Origin: Micrococcales bacterium
GTDB lineage: Bacteria > Actinomycetota > Actinomycetes > S36-B12 > UBA10799
Direction: 5' to 3'
Length of the DNA: 28,812 nt
NCBI GenBank assembly: GCA_016719135.1
Contig: JADKAV010000013.1
Coordinates: forward strand, 1 to 28,812
The translations under genes were made by a program, and so were the position numbers. The notes under the pieces are model-generated. The model ran no database searches. It saw nothing but the letters and a program-made list of their open reading frames with translations, and was not told the origin of the DNA. Positions within the stretch are counted from its first letter, which is position 1; each line of letters starts with the position of its first letter. Positions 15,369 through 22,749 of the stretch are shown one piece after another.

Positions 15369-15512
15369 CCTGCGTCGGGTCGATGTTCTCCTTGGGGATG
15401 TAGGTGGCTGTGATGCCCGGAATATCGGTGAACGCCTCGTACTGGCGAACCCCGGAGGTGTTTGCGTAGTCTGTCCCCGCTGCAGCTACGTCCGGGACCT
15501 TCATCGTGTAGA

Positions 15513-18095
15513 TCAGGGACAACGTCTGGTCCACGTCGATGGAGTAGTCGTTGGCCAGGTCCGGGCTGGGGAAGACCCACTTGACGATACTGCCGCCGGG
15601 CGCGTTGTCGCATGTGGCGATCCGCCGGGCAGCGCAGACTTCGTGGCAGTACCGGGCTTGATGTACTCCAGCGCCGAGAGGTCGACGGCTGAGCACGTCA
15701 ACTGTTCCGGCAGCCGGTCCCACACCTGCACGCCACGCACCGAGTAGTCGGAACCGGGGATCTGTGGCCGGTTCTCAACGTTGATCTGGAACGTCGCCGT
15801 ACCGCCCTGCTCGATGGGTTTGTTGTCCTGCAGCGGACTCACCGCCGGGAAGGTGGCTGCGGGCTTGTCGGTGGCGATGACACCCTTGTCGATGAGCAGG
15901 TTCGGGGGTGGGATGAGGTCGTACTCGGCCTGATCCCGGTAGGACTGCGCGACACCGGCGGTGTTCTCGGTGCGCATCTTCATCAGGTTGCCGGTGATTT
16001 CGGGCTGGGTGCCGGTGCCGGGTTCCAGTACCACGACGGCGAAGGTGGCCTCGAACACCCCGCCCTTGGGGACGAATCCGCCGTTCCCGAGTGTGAGCAC
16101 GAACTCGTCCTTGGTCAGGACGGCCGACACGTCGACGTTGTTGTTGCCGGTGAGCGCGTACTTGTTGTTGCCCGTCTGCGGCTCGTCGTCCACGACGAAC
16201 TCGGTACCGACCGGCGGGAAGTCGGTGACCACCGCATTCTTCGTGTCGATGGTCGACGGGAAGTCCACTCGCAACTTGAAACAGATGACGTCACCCTTGC
16301 GGAATTCGGGCACTGGGTCGGGATCAGAGACGTATGGGGGCGCCACGTTGGGATCGCACTTCATGCCGCCGGGGAAGGTCGGTGGCGCCGCGCGAGGCTT
16401 GATCTGCTTGCTGATCGCGGGCAGGGGAGTGCCCTGCTCGGCGCGCGAGTCGTCCCCCACCGTCACCTCACCGGGCTCGACCGGATTGCCGGCGGAGTCC
16501 TCGATCGCATTGGTCTGAGCGGTCAATTCGACGGTGTTCACGAAGTTGTCGCCGGCCACCGTGGGCTGCGACGTCTTGCGGTATGTGTCCAGCATGCGGG
16601 CCGGCAGCGTGACAGTCGCGGACTGGTTTGCCTTGATCTCGGGCACAGGATTGAAGATGACCGTGTAGTTGCCAGGGCCCGCGTTCCAGGTGACGTCCGT
16701 GTAGTCAGGGCTGGGTTTGGGGTCGCCAGCCAGCGCGGTGCAGTCCGGTTCGTCGGGCCAGTTCGTGGAGCCGGTGGCGCCCAGTGGGCAGTAGCCGTCG
16801 GGCAGCGTGTCGGTGACGACCATGTTTGACACATCCATGTACTCGCTGGCCTCGATGTTCATGGTGAAGACGGCCGTCCCGCCCGGCGTGAACGCGGAGG
16901 AAGAGACCGACTTCTGCATCCGGACGTCCTCGATCGTCACGGTGTGTTCCTCGGTCACGATCGAGGGGCTGGTCGGTGCCGTCCCGGTGAAGACGCCGGT
17001 GGCTGAGACCTTGTTGGTGATCGACTGCTCGTCGGCCAGTTCCCGGGTGGAGCCGCCGTTGTTGTTGTCGAGGTTCGAGCCCTGCTCGAGCGATGCGGCA
17101 CTCGGCTCCGGGCTGTCCCAGGTGGTGGTGTTCTCCGACAGGGGGATGCCCGCGACGTACTTGATCTCCCTCTCTTCACCAGCGGCCAGATCGCCGACGT
17201 TCCACGTCACGGCGGTGTACACGCCGGTGAGGTTCCCGAGTCCTGGGACACCCTGCGGGCTGTCCACGGTCTCGACGCTGACCGGCAGCGGGCAGGGGGT
17301 GGGGTTCACCGGCGGGACCCCGAGCGGGCCCGAACCCGGGAACTCCTCGGTCACCACCTGCGAGTTGTCCTCGTTGCCGCAGCCGAGGAACTCCAACTGC
17401 GCCGGCAGATAGTCGGTGAATGTCACGTCGTTCGTGGCGACTCGCTTGTTGTTGCGGATCGTCAGGGTGTAGGTCGACCGTTGGTCGTGAACCCCGCGCA
17501 GCAGCTCGCCTTCGGGGCTGTTCGTGTTCCTCTTCTCGACAGCGAAGGGTGCCCGTTCGGTATCCGCGGTGTCGCCGTCGGAGACGACCTGCAGATCGGC
17601 GATCGGCGCGCCGCTGTTGTCGAACTTGGGGACCTTTCGCTCGTTCGTCGATCCAGCGACGGTGGCCGTGTTCGTGTCCACCGGCACGATCGTGGTCGGG
17701 ATCGGCGCCTTCAGCTTCGCCTCGAACCTCAGGGTGAACGATGAGGCGGGCTGCAGGTCGGTGACGTTGTTCCACACGAGCAGGGTCTGGCCGCCAGGGG
17801 TGGTGGTGATGGTCGGCTCGCCGGCCGATGCCGGGTCGGTCGGCCCCACGTACTCGAAGCCCGCGGGCAGGACGTCGGAGAAACTCACGTTGTACAGCGA
17901 ATCGTTGCCGGCCGGGTTGCTCGCGGTCAGCGTGTACGGGACGTTGTCACCCAGCAGCACGGAGCCGGGTGCCTTCTTGTCCAGCGTGATGCCGGCGTCG
18001 GCCGCTGCGGGAGACACGGCTCCGAGCGCGGTGAGTCCCAGCCCCGCGAACAGAGCGATCAGAAACGTCCAGAACTTCGATGGTGCGGTGCGCAT
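15513..18095 (-). CDS. Giant surface protein, N-terminal fragment (signal peptide and five repeats)
   Basis: 860 codons from ATG 18095, preceded by AAGGGG. The signal peptide spans residues 1-34 (FLIALFAGLGLTALGAV core, cleavage near AAADA). The first repeat (GITLDKKAPGSVLLGDNVPY) is an isopeptide-forming fimbrial-type module. Five motif strands follow: SDVLPAGFEY, TDYLPAQLEF, TDTLPDGYCP, TDFPPVGTEF and WDRLPEQLTC. From about 15635 downward the frame is wrong: the last 40 residues are foreign, and the continuing sequence (APGGSIVKWVFPSPD to ANADAPKWST, about 15640-15345) lies in another frame without a start of its own. The protein is exported and probably carries the outermost domains. TAGAGT at 18150-18155 on the minus strand is a possible -10. 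Confidence 0.85.
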   Translation of the reverse strand: MRTAPSKFWTFLIALFAGLGLTALGAVSPAAADAGITLDKKAPGSVLLGDNVPYTLTASNPAGNDSLYNVSFSDVLPAGFEYVGPTDPASAGEPTITTTPGGQTLLVWNNVTDLQPASSFTLRFEAKLKAPIPTTIVPVDTNTATVAGSTNERKVPKFDNSGAPIADLQVVSDGDTADTERAPFAVEKRNTNSPEGELLRGVHDQRSTYTLTIRNNKRVATNDVTFTDYLPAQLEFLGCGNEDNSQVVTEEFPGSGPLGVPPVNPTPCPLPVSVETVDSPQGVPGLGNLTGVYTAVTWNVGDLAAGEEREIKYVAGIPLSENTTTWDSPEPSAASLEQGSNLDNNNGGSTRELADEQSITNKVSATGVFTGTAPTSPSIVTEEHTVTIEDVRMQKSVSSSAFTPGGTAVFTMNIEASEYMDVSNMVVTDTLPDGYCPLGATGSTNWPDEPDCTALAGDPKPSPDYTDVTWNAGPGNYTVIFNPVPEIKANQSATVTLPARMLDTYRKTSQPTVAGDNFVNTVELTAQTNAIEDSAGNPVEPGEVTVGDDSRAEQGTPLPAISKQIKPRAAPPTFPGGMKCDPNVAPPYVSDPDPVPEFRKGDVICFKLRVDFPSTIDTKNAVVTDFPPVGTEFVVDDEPQTGNNKYALTGNNNVDVSAVLTKDEFVLTLGNGGFVPKGGVFEATFAVVVLEPGTGTQPEITGNLMKMRTENTAGVAQSYRDQAEYDLIPPPNLLIDKGVIATDKPAATFPAVSPLQDNKPIEQGGTATFQINVENRPQIPGSDYSVRGVQVWDRLPEQLTCSAVDLSALEYIKPGTATKSALPGGSPHATTRPAAVSSSGSSPARTWPTTTPSTWTRRCP

Positions 18096-18132
18096 GATGC
18101 CCCTTGTGTCCAAGCCGGCGGGTTGAAACTCC

Positions 18133-18146
18133 CCAGGAATTCTTGG
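18133..18146. promoter_or_regulatory. Imperfect palindrome between the giant gene and esterase
   Basis: CCAGGAATTCTTGG pairs on itself except for one mismatched pair. It lies 38 bases upstream of the giant gene's ATG, just downstream of a possible minus-strand -10 (TAGAGT on that strand, 18150-18155), where a repressor could act. Its role is inferred. Confidence 0.3.
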
Positions 18147-18250
18147 CCCACTCTACTGATCGTGACGGCGGCTCGCGCGGCGGGCATGATAACGATCCTG
18201 CGCTCTGGCGCGAGTGTGGCGCGCCGACGGTATGTGTCTACGCTCGGGCC

Positions 18251-19084
18251 ATGCCCGCTCGCCGCCAGAGGTCCACCATCGCCGGGCGGATTGACGTCAC
18301 GTCCATGCTCTTGCGCGATCGCCGGATCACCGTCCGCATCTACGTGCCCGCTGACTATGAGTGGAGCGCACGCGAGTACCCGGTCCTCTACATGTTCGAC
18401 GGGCACAATCTGTTCGATCGGACGACCTCTACATATGGCAAGGAATGGCGCGTCGACGAGACGATGCAGAGCCTCGGTCGGCCCGCGATCGTGGTCGGTA
18501 TCGATGCCCCGCAGAACCGCTACGAGCGCTATGCCATGTACACCGTGAGCGACTGGGAGTACCGCGCGCGTTCGAGCGGCCGCCTGCTCAAGCGGATCCG
18601 CGGCTACGGCGACGAGACTGCGGCGTTTCTCATCGAACAAGTGAAGCCGTACGTCGAAGCCACCTACCGGGCTGCGAGCGATCGGGAGCAGGTAGGCGTG
18701 GCCGGCTCGTCGATGGGCGGGTACATGTCCTTGGTCGTCGGAACTCGGTACCAGGATCGCGTGTCTAGGGTGCTGGCCTTCTCGCCGGTCGCCTTGGACG
18801 AACCCATGCGTGGCTTCGAACTTCGAGAGGCGATCGTCGGCGCGGGTGCCCCGGTGGCGCAGCGCTACTACCTCGACATGGGAGACCGTGAGCGCCTCGA
18901 CTACGTGCGGAATCCGCAGGAGCTCGTGGACAATCTCGAGGGTTTGCGGTCGGCACTTGTGCACGCGGGTCACCGCGATGTCCTGGCACGCATCGTTCCC
19001 GGGGGGCGTCATGACGAGCGGGCATGGGCCCGCCGGTTTCCGGAGGCGTATCTGTGGGCCTTCTTCGGCGTCGAACTGGGCTGA
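18251..19084 (+). CDS. Esterase family (PF00756-like) alpha/beta hydrolase
   Basis: A 277-residue alpha/beta hydrolase of the enterochelin-esterase/antigen-85-like family. Ser154 sits in the nucleophile elbow (VAGSSMGGYMS), with Asp212 (YYLDMGDRER) and His254 (GGRHDERAW) as the likely rest of the triad. The N-terminal segment YPVLYMFDGHNLFDR is typical. No signal peptide is seen, so it is probably cytoplasmic; the ester substrate is unknown. ATG 18251 is preceded by TACGCT at six bases and by no ribosome site, matching the leaderless pattern of several other genes here. It diverges from the giant surface-protein gene. Confidence 0.85.
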   Translation: MPARRQRSTIAGRIDVTSMLLRDRRITVRIYVPADYEWSAREYPVLYMFDGHNLFDRTTSTYGKEWRVDETMQSLGRPAIVVGIDAPQNRYERYAMYTVSDWEYRARSSGRLLKRIRGYGDETAAFLIEQVKPYVEATYRAASDREQVGVAGSSMGGYMSLVVGTRYQDRVSRVLAFSPVALDEPMRGFELREAIVGAGAPVAQRYYLDMGDRERLDYVRNPQELVDNLEGLRSALVHAGHRDVLARIVPGGRHDERAWARRFPEAYLWAFFGVELG

Positions 19085-19299
19085 TACCGGCGGCGAGCTG
19101 CGGACGGTGAGCGTTACTCGGGCTGAGCACAGGTGCTGCCGCGCTGGCCGTGCGAGCCGGTCAAGGGTGCATCCACCGGGCTTCACCGTGCCCGGGGCTC
19201 ACCGCGCTGCATCGCCACACATTCGGCCTTGGCCGCGGCAGGCCTACCGACCAGTGTCCCAACCTCAGGGAAGGGGGACCTCCTGACCAGCACCATCAG

Positions 19300-20300
19300 C
19301 AGAACGAACATGACGGTGTCGCTGCCAGGTGGTCCTGATCAGCTGGGTGCTTCGCGACGGTGGATGCGATCGTGGCCGCGGACCCGATCGGTGAGTCGCT
19401 GGGCCAAGCCCTGGCTGGGGCGATCGACGGCTACTCCTGGTGATAACAAGATCGACGCGGCCGTGTTATCGGCTATCTGCTGGGCGATGGCGCCGCCGAT
19501 GGGGCGCAGATCGCCGGGCACCGCATTTCCGGGGCTCTGGCCAGCATGACGTCCGCTGCCATCCTCGCCAACCCGGGGCGGCGGATGTACACGCCGCCCG
19601 GCGGCTTGACTGTGACGACCTACCTGAGCCTGCTACGTCGATGCGGTCGGGCAGATCAGCCTGGAACATGTGCTGGGCCTGGCCGCGGATCTGCTCCTGC
19701 CGTGTCTTGGGTGCGGCTTCAGGGTCCGGTACTCGAGGCCACCTCTGGCGCAGGGATCGCCGCGTAGCAACACCGCCGCGGTTCTACGTCACCACTCCTG
19801 GAAGTGATCATCCAGGAGTAGGGCCCGAAGAGGTCCACGACGCCCTGGCCCATTCATCGACCGGGAGCGCCGCCTGGTGGTCTTTCCCGGGGTCGGGACA
19901 ACACCTGGATCCTCAACCCGCTGCTGGACGCCACCACCGCAATAGCAACGTCGGCCGATGCTTCGATGATGTCTTCCTTTGCCGCTGACCCACTGGTCAC
20001 GGTGTCGACACATCCGCAACACCATCGGCATCACCGCATCCTGCCGTCGCCCTGGCCGAGATCGCCGGGCTGCTTCGCCGACACCGACCGGCCCACCGGC
20101 ACCGGCCCCCACGTTCCGTGACCACGCAGACTCGGCACGAATGGCTGGCCTCGGGGTCCTCCGTCGCCGAGGACCGGACGCCTGACCGGCACGGTCGCGG
20201 GTCGTGGGGCGCACCACCGATCAGGTCCACTGGCAGCCCTGGCGGCCGGTTCAGCGGCGGTACGCCACGGAAGGCTCAGCGTGCCGCGCCGGCGCCACGC
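19300..20300 (+). pseudogene. Possible decayed coding region, unidentified
   Basis: The 1.5 kb between 19085 and 20581 has no intact gene that I can support. Inside it, protein-like stretches appear in changing plus-strand frames: TVDAIVAADPIGESLGQALA (near 19360-19440), YLLGDGAADGAQIAGHRISG into MTSAAILANPGRRMYTPPGG (19470-19600), VDAVGQISLEHVLGLAADLL (19637-19700), and TWILNPLLDATTAIATSADA (from about 19900). They are separated by stops and shifts. I infer one old gene broken by several indels; I do not recognise its family. The stretch 20300-20581 shows nothing beyond proline-rich low-complexity reading. Confidence 0.3.
19794..19819. repeat. Inverted repeat inside the decayed region
   Basis: ACTCCTGGA and TCCAGGAGT are perfect nine-base arms with an eight-base spacer. 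It could be a hairpin or an old regulatory site; no flanking gene assigns it. Confidence 0.4.
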
Positions 20301-20581
20301 CGCCGGTAACGGGGCTGTCCATCCCGGCGGTAGCCTGCGGTCCGCGCAGGTAGGTCACGACCTATCGGATAGATGTGTTGGAGCTGTCGCCATGGGCGAC
20401 GCTGTTGCGCGTTCAGGTCGGGTGATTGGCGGGATCTGGTCGATACCACCACCGCTGTATCCACCACGGCCACCTGCACATCACCCGGCCCCCACGCCCA
20501 CCACCACCGACCGACCCCCACCGGACACCGGATAGAACCGGCGGGCGCGCGGATACGGCACCCCACGTAGCCTTACCAGTG

Positions 20582-21463
20582 ATGAGCGTGCAGAAGACCA
20601 AAGCCAACGGAATTGAGATCGCCTACGAGACGTTCGGCGCGCCGAGTGATCCGCCGATCCTGCTCGTCATGGGCTTGGGGACCCAGATGATCGCGTGGCC
20701 CGATGAATTCTGCGATGGACTGGCCCAGCGAGGCTACTTCGTCGTGCGGTTCGACAATCGCGATGTCGGACTGTCCACACACATGAAGGACCGGGCCCCC
20801 TCGATGGTGGATGTGATGGTCCGCCGTAAGCAGCCCCCGTACACGATTCACGACCTCGCGGCGGACACCGTCGGGCTGATGGATGCGCTGAACCTCGACT
20901 CCGTCCACCTTGTGGGTGCATCGATGGGCGGGTTCATCGCGCAGACCATCGCGATCTCCCACCCCAAGCGCATCCGCAGTCTCACGCTGATCATGACGTC
21001 GACCGGTTCGCGGCGCGTGGGCAATCCGAAGCCGGCCCTCTTCAGCCGGCTGACGAAGCGGCGGGTGGTGGCTGACCGGGCGTCCGCCCAGGCGATGACG
21101 CTCGAGACCTTTCGGATCATCGGGTCCAAGGGGTACGCCTTCGACGAGCAGTACCTGCTTGAGATGGCAGGCGAGTCCTACGACCGGGCGCACGACCCCG
21201 GCGGGTACGTGCGCCAACTCGCAGCCATCGCAGCTCAGCCGGACCGCACTGATCAACTGCGGCGTCTGCGGATCCCCGCGCTGGTCATTCATGGACTGCA
21301 TGACCCGCTCGTGGCGTTCAGCGGCGGGCTGGCGGCGGCACGCTCTCTGCGCAACGCCAAGTTCGTTGGGTACGCAGGTATGGGACATGACCTCCCAAGG
21401 GCGTTGTGGCCGGACTTCGTGCAAGAGATCGGATCGCTGGCCGACAGGGCTGAAGGCCGCTAG
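20582..21463 (+). CDS. Alpha/beta hydrolase
   Basis: A 293-residue alpha/beta hydrolase. Visible elements are the oxyanion region (PPILLVMGLGTQMIAWP), the segment FVVRFDNRDVGLST shared with RdmC-type methylesterases and similar hydrolases, the nucleophile Ser114 (VGASMGGFIAQ), Asp241 (IHGLHDPLV) and His269 (GMGHDLP). All triad positions are present. The substrate is unknown; it probably acts in the cytoplasm, as no signal is seen. TAGCCT lies eight bases before ATG 20582, with no ribosome site. It begins a short run with the lipoprotein gene 31 bases downstream and then the YjbQ-type gene, which may be co-transcribed. Confidence 0.87.
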   Translation: MSVQKTKANGIEIAYETFGAPSDPPILLVMGLGTQMIAWPDEFCDGLAQRGYFVVRFDNRDVGLSTHMKDRAPSMVDVMVRRKQPPYTIHDLAADTVGLMDALNLDSVHLVGASMGGFIAQTIAISHPKRIRSLTLIMTSTGSRRVGNPKPALFSRLTKRRVVADRASAQAMTLETFRIIGSKGYAFDEQYLLEMAGESYDRAHDPGGYVRQLAAIAAQPDRTDQLRRLRIPALVIHGLHDPLVAFSGGLAAARSLRNAKFVGYAGMGHDLPRALWPDFVQEIGSLADRAEGR

Positions 21464-21494
21464 GACTCCAGCGCGAAGGAGTACATTCAGGAGG

Positions 21495-22157
21495 GTGAGA
21501 CTGCAACTCGTCGTCCTGATCGCTGTCGCTTCGCTTGCGGCCTGTGGGGGCGGCGCGAGCAGCAGTCCATCTCCCAGTGCGCCGCTGACAGCGGACGCGA
21601 CGACGGCGATCCCCGATGGCGGTGCGGTCCCCGAAACCCTCGCGCCAGGCCAGGACTGGCTGCTCGTGGGTCCCAATCCGCAGTTGGCGACCTCCGATGT
21701 CACGCTGCGTTTCGGTGATGACTCCAACTTGTCGGGCAAGGCTGTGCTGAACACCTACTCCGGAACTTTCGCGGCATCCGAGGACGGCTCGCTGCGCCTG
21801 GGCCCGATCGCCCGCACCGAGATCGGTGGCGACCCCGACCTGATGGCTGCCGAGGATCAGTATTTCGAGGCCCTGAGTCTGGTAGACGGGTTCGACTCCA
21901 ATGGCGACGAGTTGTTCCTGCGCACCGGGGACACCACCATCCTGCGGTACGGCCTGCCCGACTCGGCGGCCGCGTTCGGCGCGACCCTGATCGGCAAGAC
22001 CACGGCGAAGGCGCGCAATCGTGCGCAGGCCGAGGGATACACCTTCCGGGTGGTTTCGGTGGATGGTGAGGGCAAACCCGTCACCCAGGACTACCGCCCT
22101 GACCGTCTCAACGCCACCATCGTCGACGGCCGGGTGACCGAGGTGACGGTCGGCTGA
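21495..22157 (+). CDS. Lipoprotein with META domain and I78 inhibitor-like C-terminus
   Basis: A 220-residue lipoprotein: lipobox LAAC at residues 14-17, then a serine/proline linker. A META/HslJ-like domain covers about 45-155 (WLLVGPNPQLATSDVTLRFG, VLNTYSGTF, LGPIARTEIGGDPDLMAAED). The C-terminal 65 residues look like the peptidase inhibitor I78 fold (LIGKTTAKARNRAQAEGYTF, then PVTQDYRPDRLNATIVDGRV). META proteins are linked to envelope stress and I78 proteins inhibit serine proteases; joining them on one lipoprotein suggests protection against an external protease (inference). GTG 21495 directly follows AGGAGG, an odd zero spacing, so CTG 21501 is a possible alternative start. The stop overlaps the ATG of the next gene at 22157. 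Confidence 0.72.
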   Translation: MRLQLVVLIAVASLAACGGGASSSPSPSAPLTADATTAIPDGGAVPETLAPGQDWLLVGPNPQLATSDVTLRFGDDSNLSGKAVLNTYSGTFAASEDGSLRLGPIARTEIGGDPDLMAAEDQYFEALSLVDGFDSNGDELFLRTGDTTILRYGLPDSAAAFGATLIGKTTAKARNRAQAEGYTFRVVSVDGEGKPVTQDYRPDRLNATIVDGRVTEVTVG

Positions 22158-22163
22158 TGCGCA

Positions 22164-22604
22164 GTGTCGAACTGCGCGGTCAGTAGTGGGCACAGGTTGA
22201 TCACCGACCTGACGCACGAGGCTGCATCCTTCGTGGCCGACCAAGCTGACGGTCTGCTCAGCGTGTTCGTGCCGCATGCCACCGCAGGCGTGGCGTTGAT
22301 CGAGACAGGCGCTGGAACGGAACCCGACCTGGCCGATGCCCTGGAACGCCTGCTCCCGACCGCGGACATCTACCGGCATCGCCATGGCAGCCTGGGGCAC
22401 GGTCGCGACCACGTGATGCCCGCGTTCGTGTCACCGAGTCTGACGATCCCGGTCATCGGGGGGCGGCTGGCACTGGGCACATGGCAGAGCGTCGTTTTGG
22501 TGGACCCCAATGGGGACAATCCGCGGCGGACCGGTGCGCTTTGTCATCTTCCATGCCGATCGGTGACTCTCGGTAGTCACCATCCGGTTCGCTCCAGGGG
22601 CTAG
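22164..22604 (+). CDS. YjbQ/UPF0047-family protein, with two apparent frameshifts
   Basis: This is the secondary thiamine-phosphate synthase-like YjbQ family. Conserved segments are DGLLSVFVPHATAGVALIE, DIYRHRHGSLGHGRDHVMPA and LALGTWQSVVLVDPNG. The true start is probably ATG 22157, overlapping the lipoprotein stop, giving MRSVELR. One extra G near 22176 moves it into the frame used here. A second extra G near 22532 replaces the expected end VRFVIFHADR (stop at 22566) with a foreign tail to 22604. Both are one-base insertions next to G, so sequencing error is likely. In-frame length would be about 136 residues, normal for the family. Function in vivo is not well settled. Confidence 0.75.
   Translation: MSNCAVSSGHRLITDLTHEAASFVADQADGLLSVFVPHATAGVALIETGAGTEPDLADALERLLPTADIYRHRHGSLGHGRDHVMPAFVSPSLTIPVIGGRLALGTWQSVVLVDPNGDNPRRTGALCHLPCRSVTLGSHHPVRSRG
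22562..22581 (+). terminator. Hairpin at the YjbQ gene end
   Basis: GGTGACT and AGTCACC are perfect seven-base arms around CTCGGT. The left arm contains the corrected stop (TGA, 22564-22566). A second short palindrome, GGGGCTAGCCCC, follows at 22597-22608. Together they probably end the upstream run before the vWA gene. Confidence 0.5.
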
Positions 22605-22749
22605 CCCCCGTTGGGCGCGTGCCCTCTGGAAAGATCTATCGGGCCCGCCAGCGCGGATTCTGAGGGCTTTCATCCGAACGGCCCATCCTGAATCCCGGCG
22701 ATTCTCACGATACGTATATGAACGACTACTCACAGTGGGGATTCGTAGC

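Larger units (their letters stand above)
10230..18095 (-). pseudogene. Giant secreted DUF11/isopeptide-repeat surface protein, whole locus with frameshifts
   Basis: Read across the frame breaks, this is one gene of about 2,620 codons: signal peptide, then sixteen modules recognised by the 'V-x-D-x-LP-x-G' strand and 'TNxGP' motifs of DUF11 (CARDB-like) and isopeptide-forming fimbrial repeats, then a cationic C-terminal domain ending YIVRP. There is no LPXTG signal or final membrane helix. Breaks in frame lie near 15635, 15340, 13645, 13066, 13027, 12947 and 11470; those at 13066 and 13027 are at runs of five and six G. Because homology resumes at each break without loss, these are one-base shifts, either consensus errors or recent mutations. 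Such proteins are usually long surface stalks or adhesins. The fragments are listed separately below. Confidence 0.75.

Noticed and set aside
18059..19186. Minus-strand open frame of 375 codons over the esterase gene
   Set aside because: The plus strand has a complete catalytic triad and alpha/beta fold; the minus frame does not resemble any protein.
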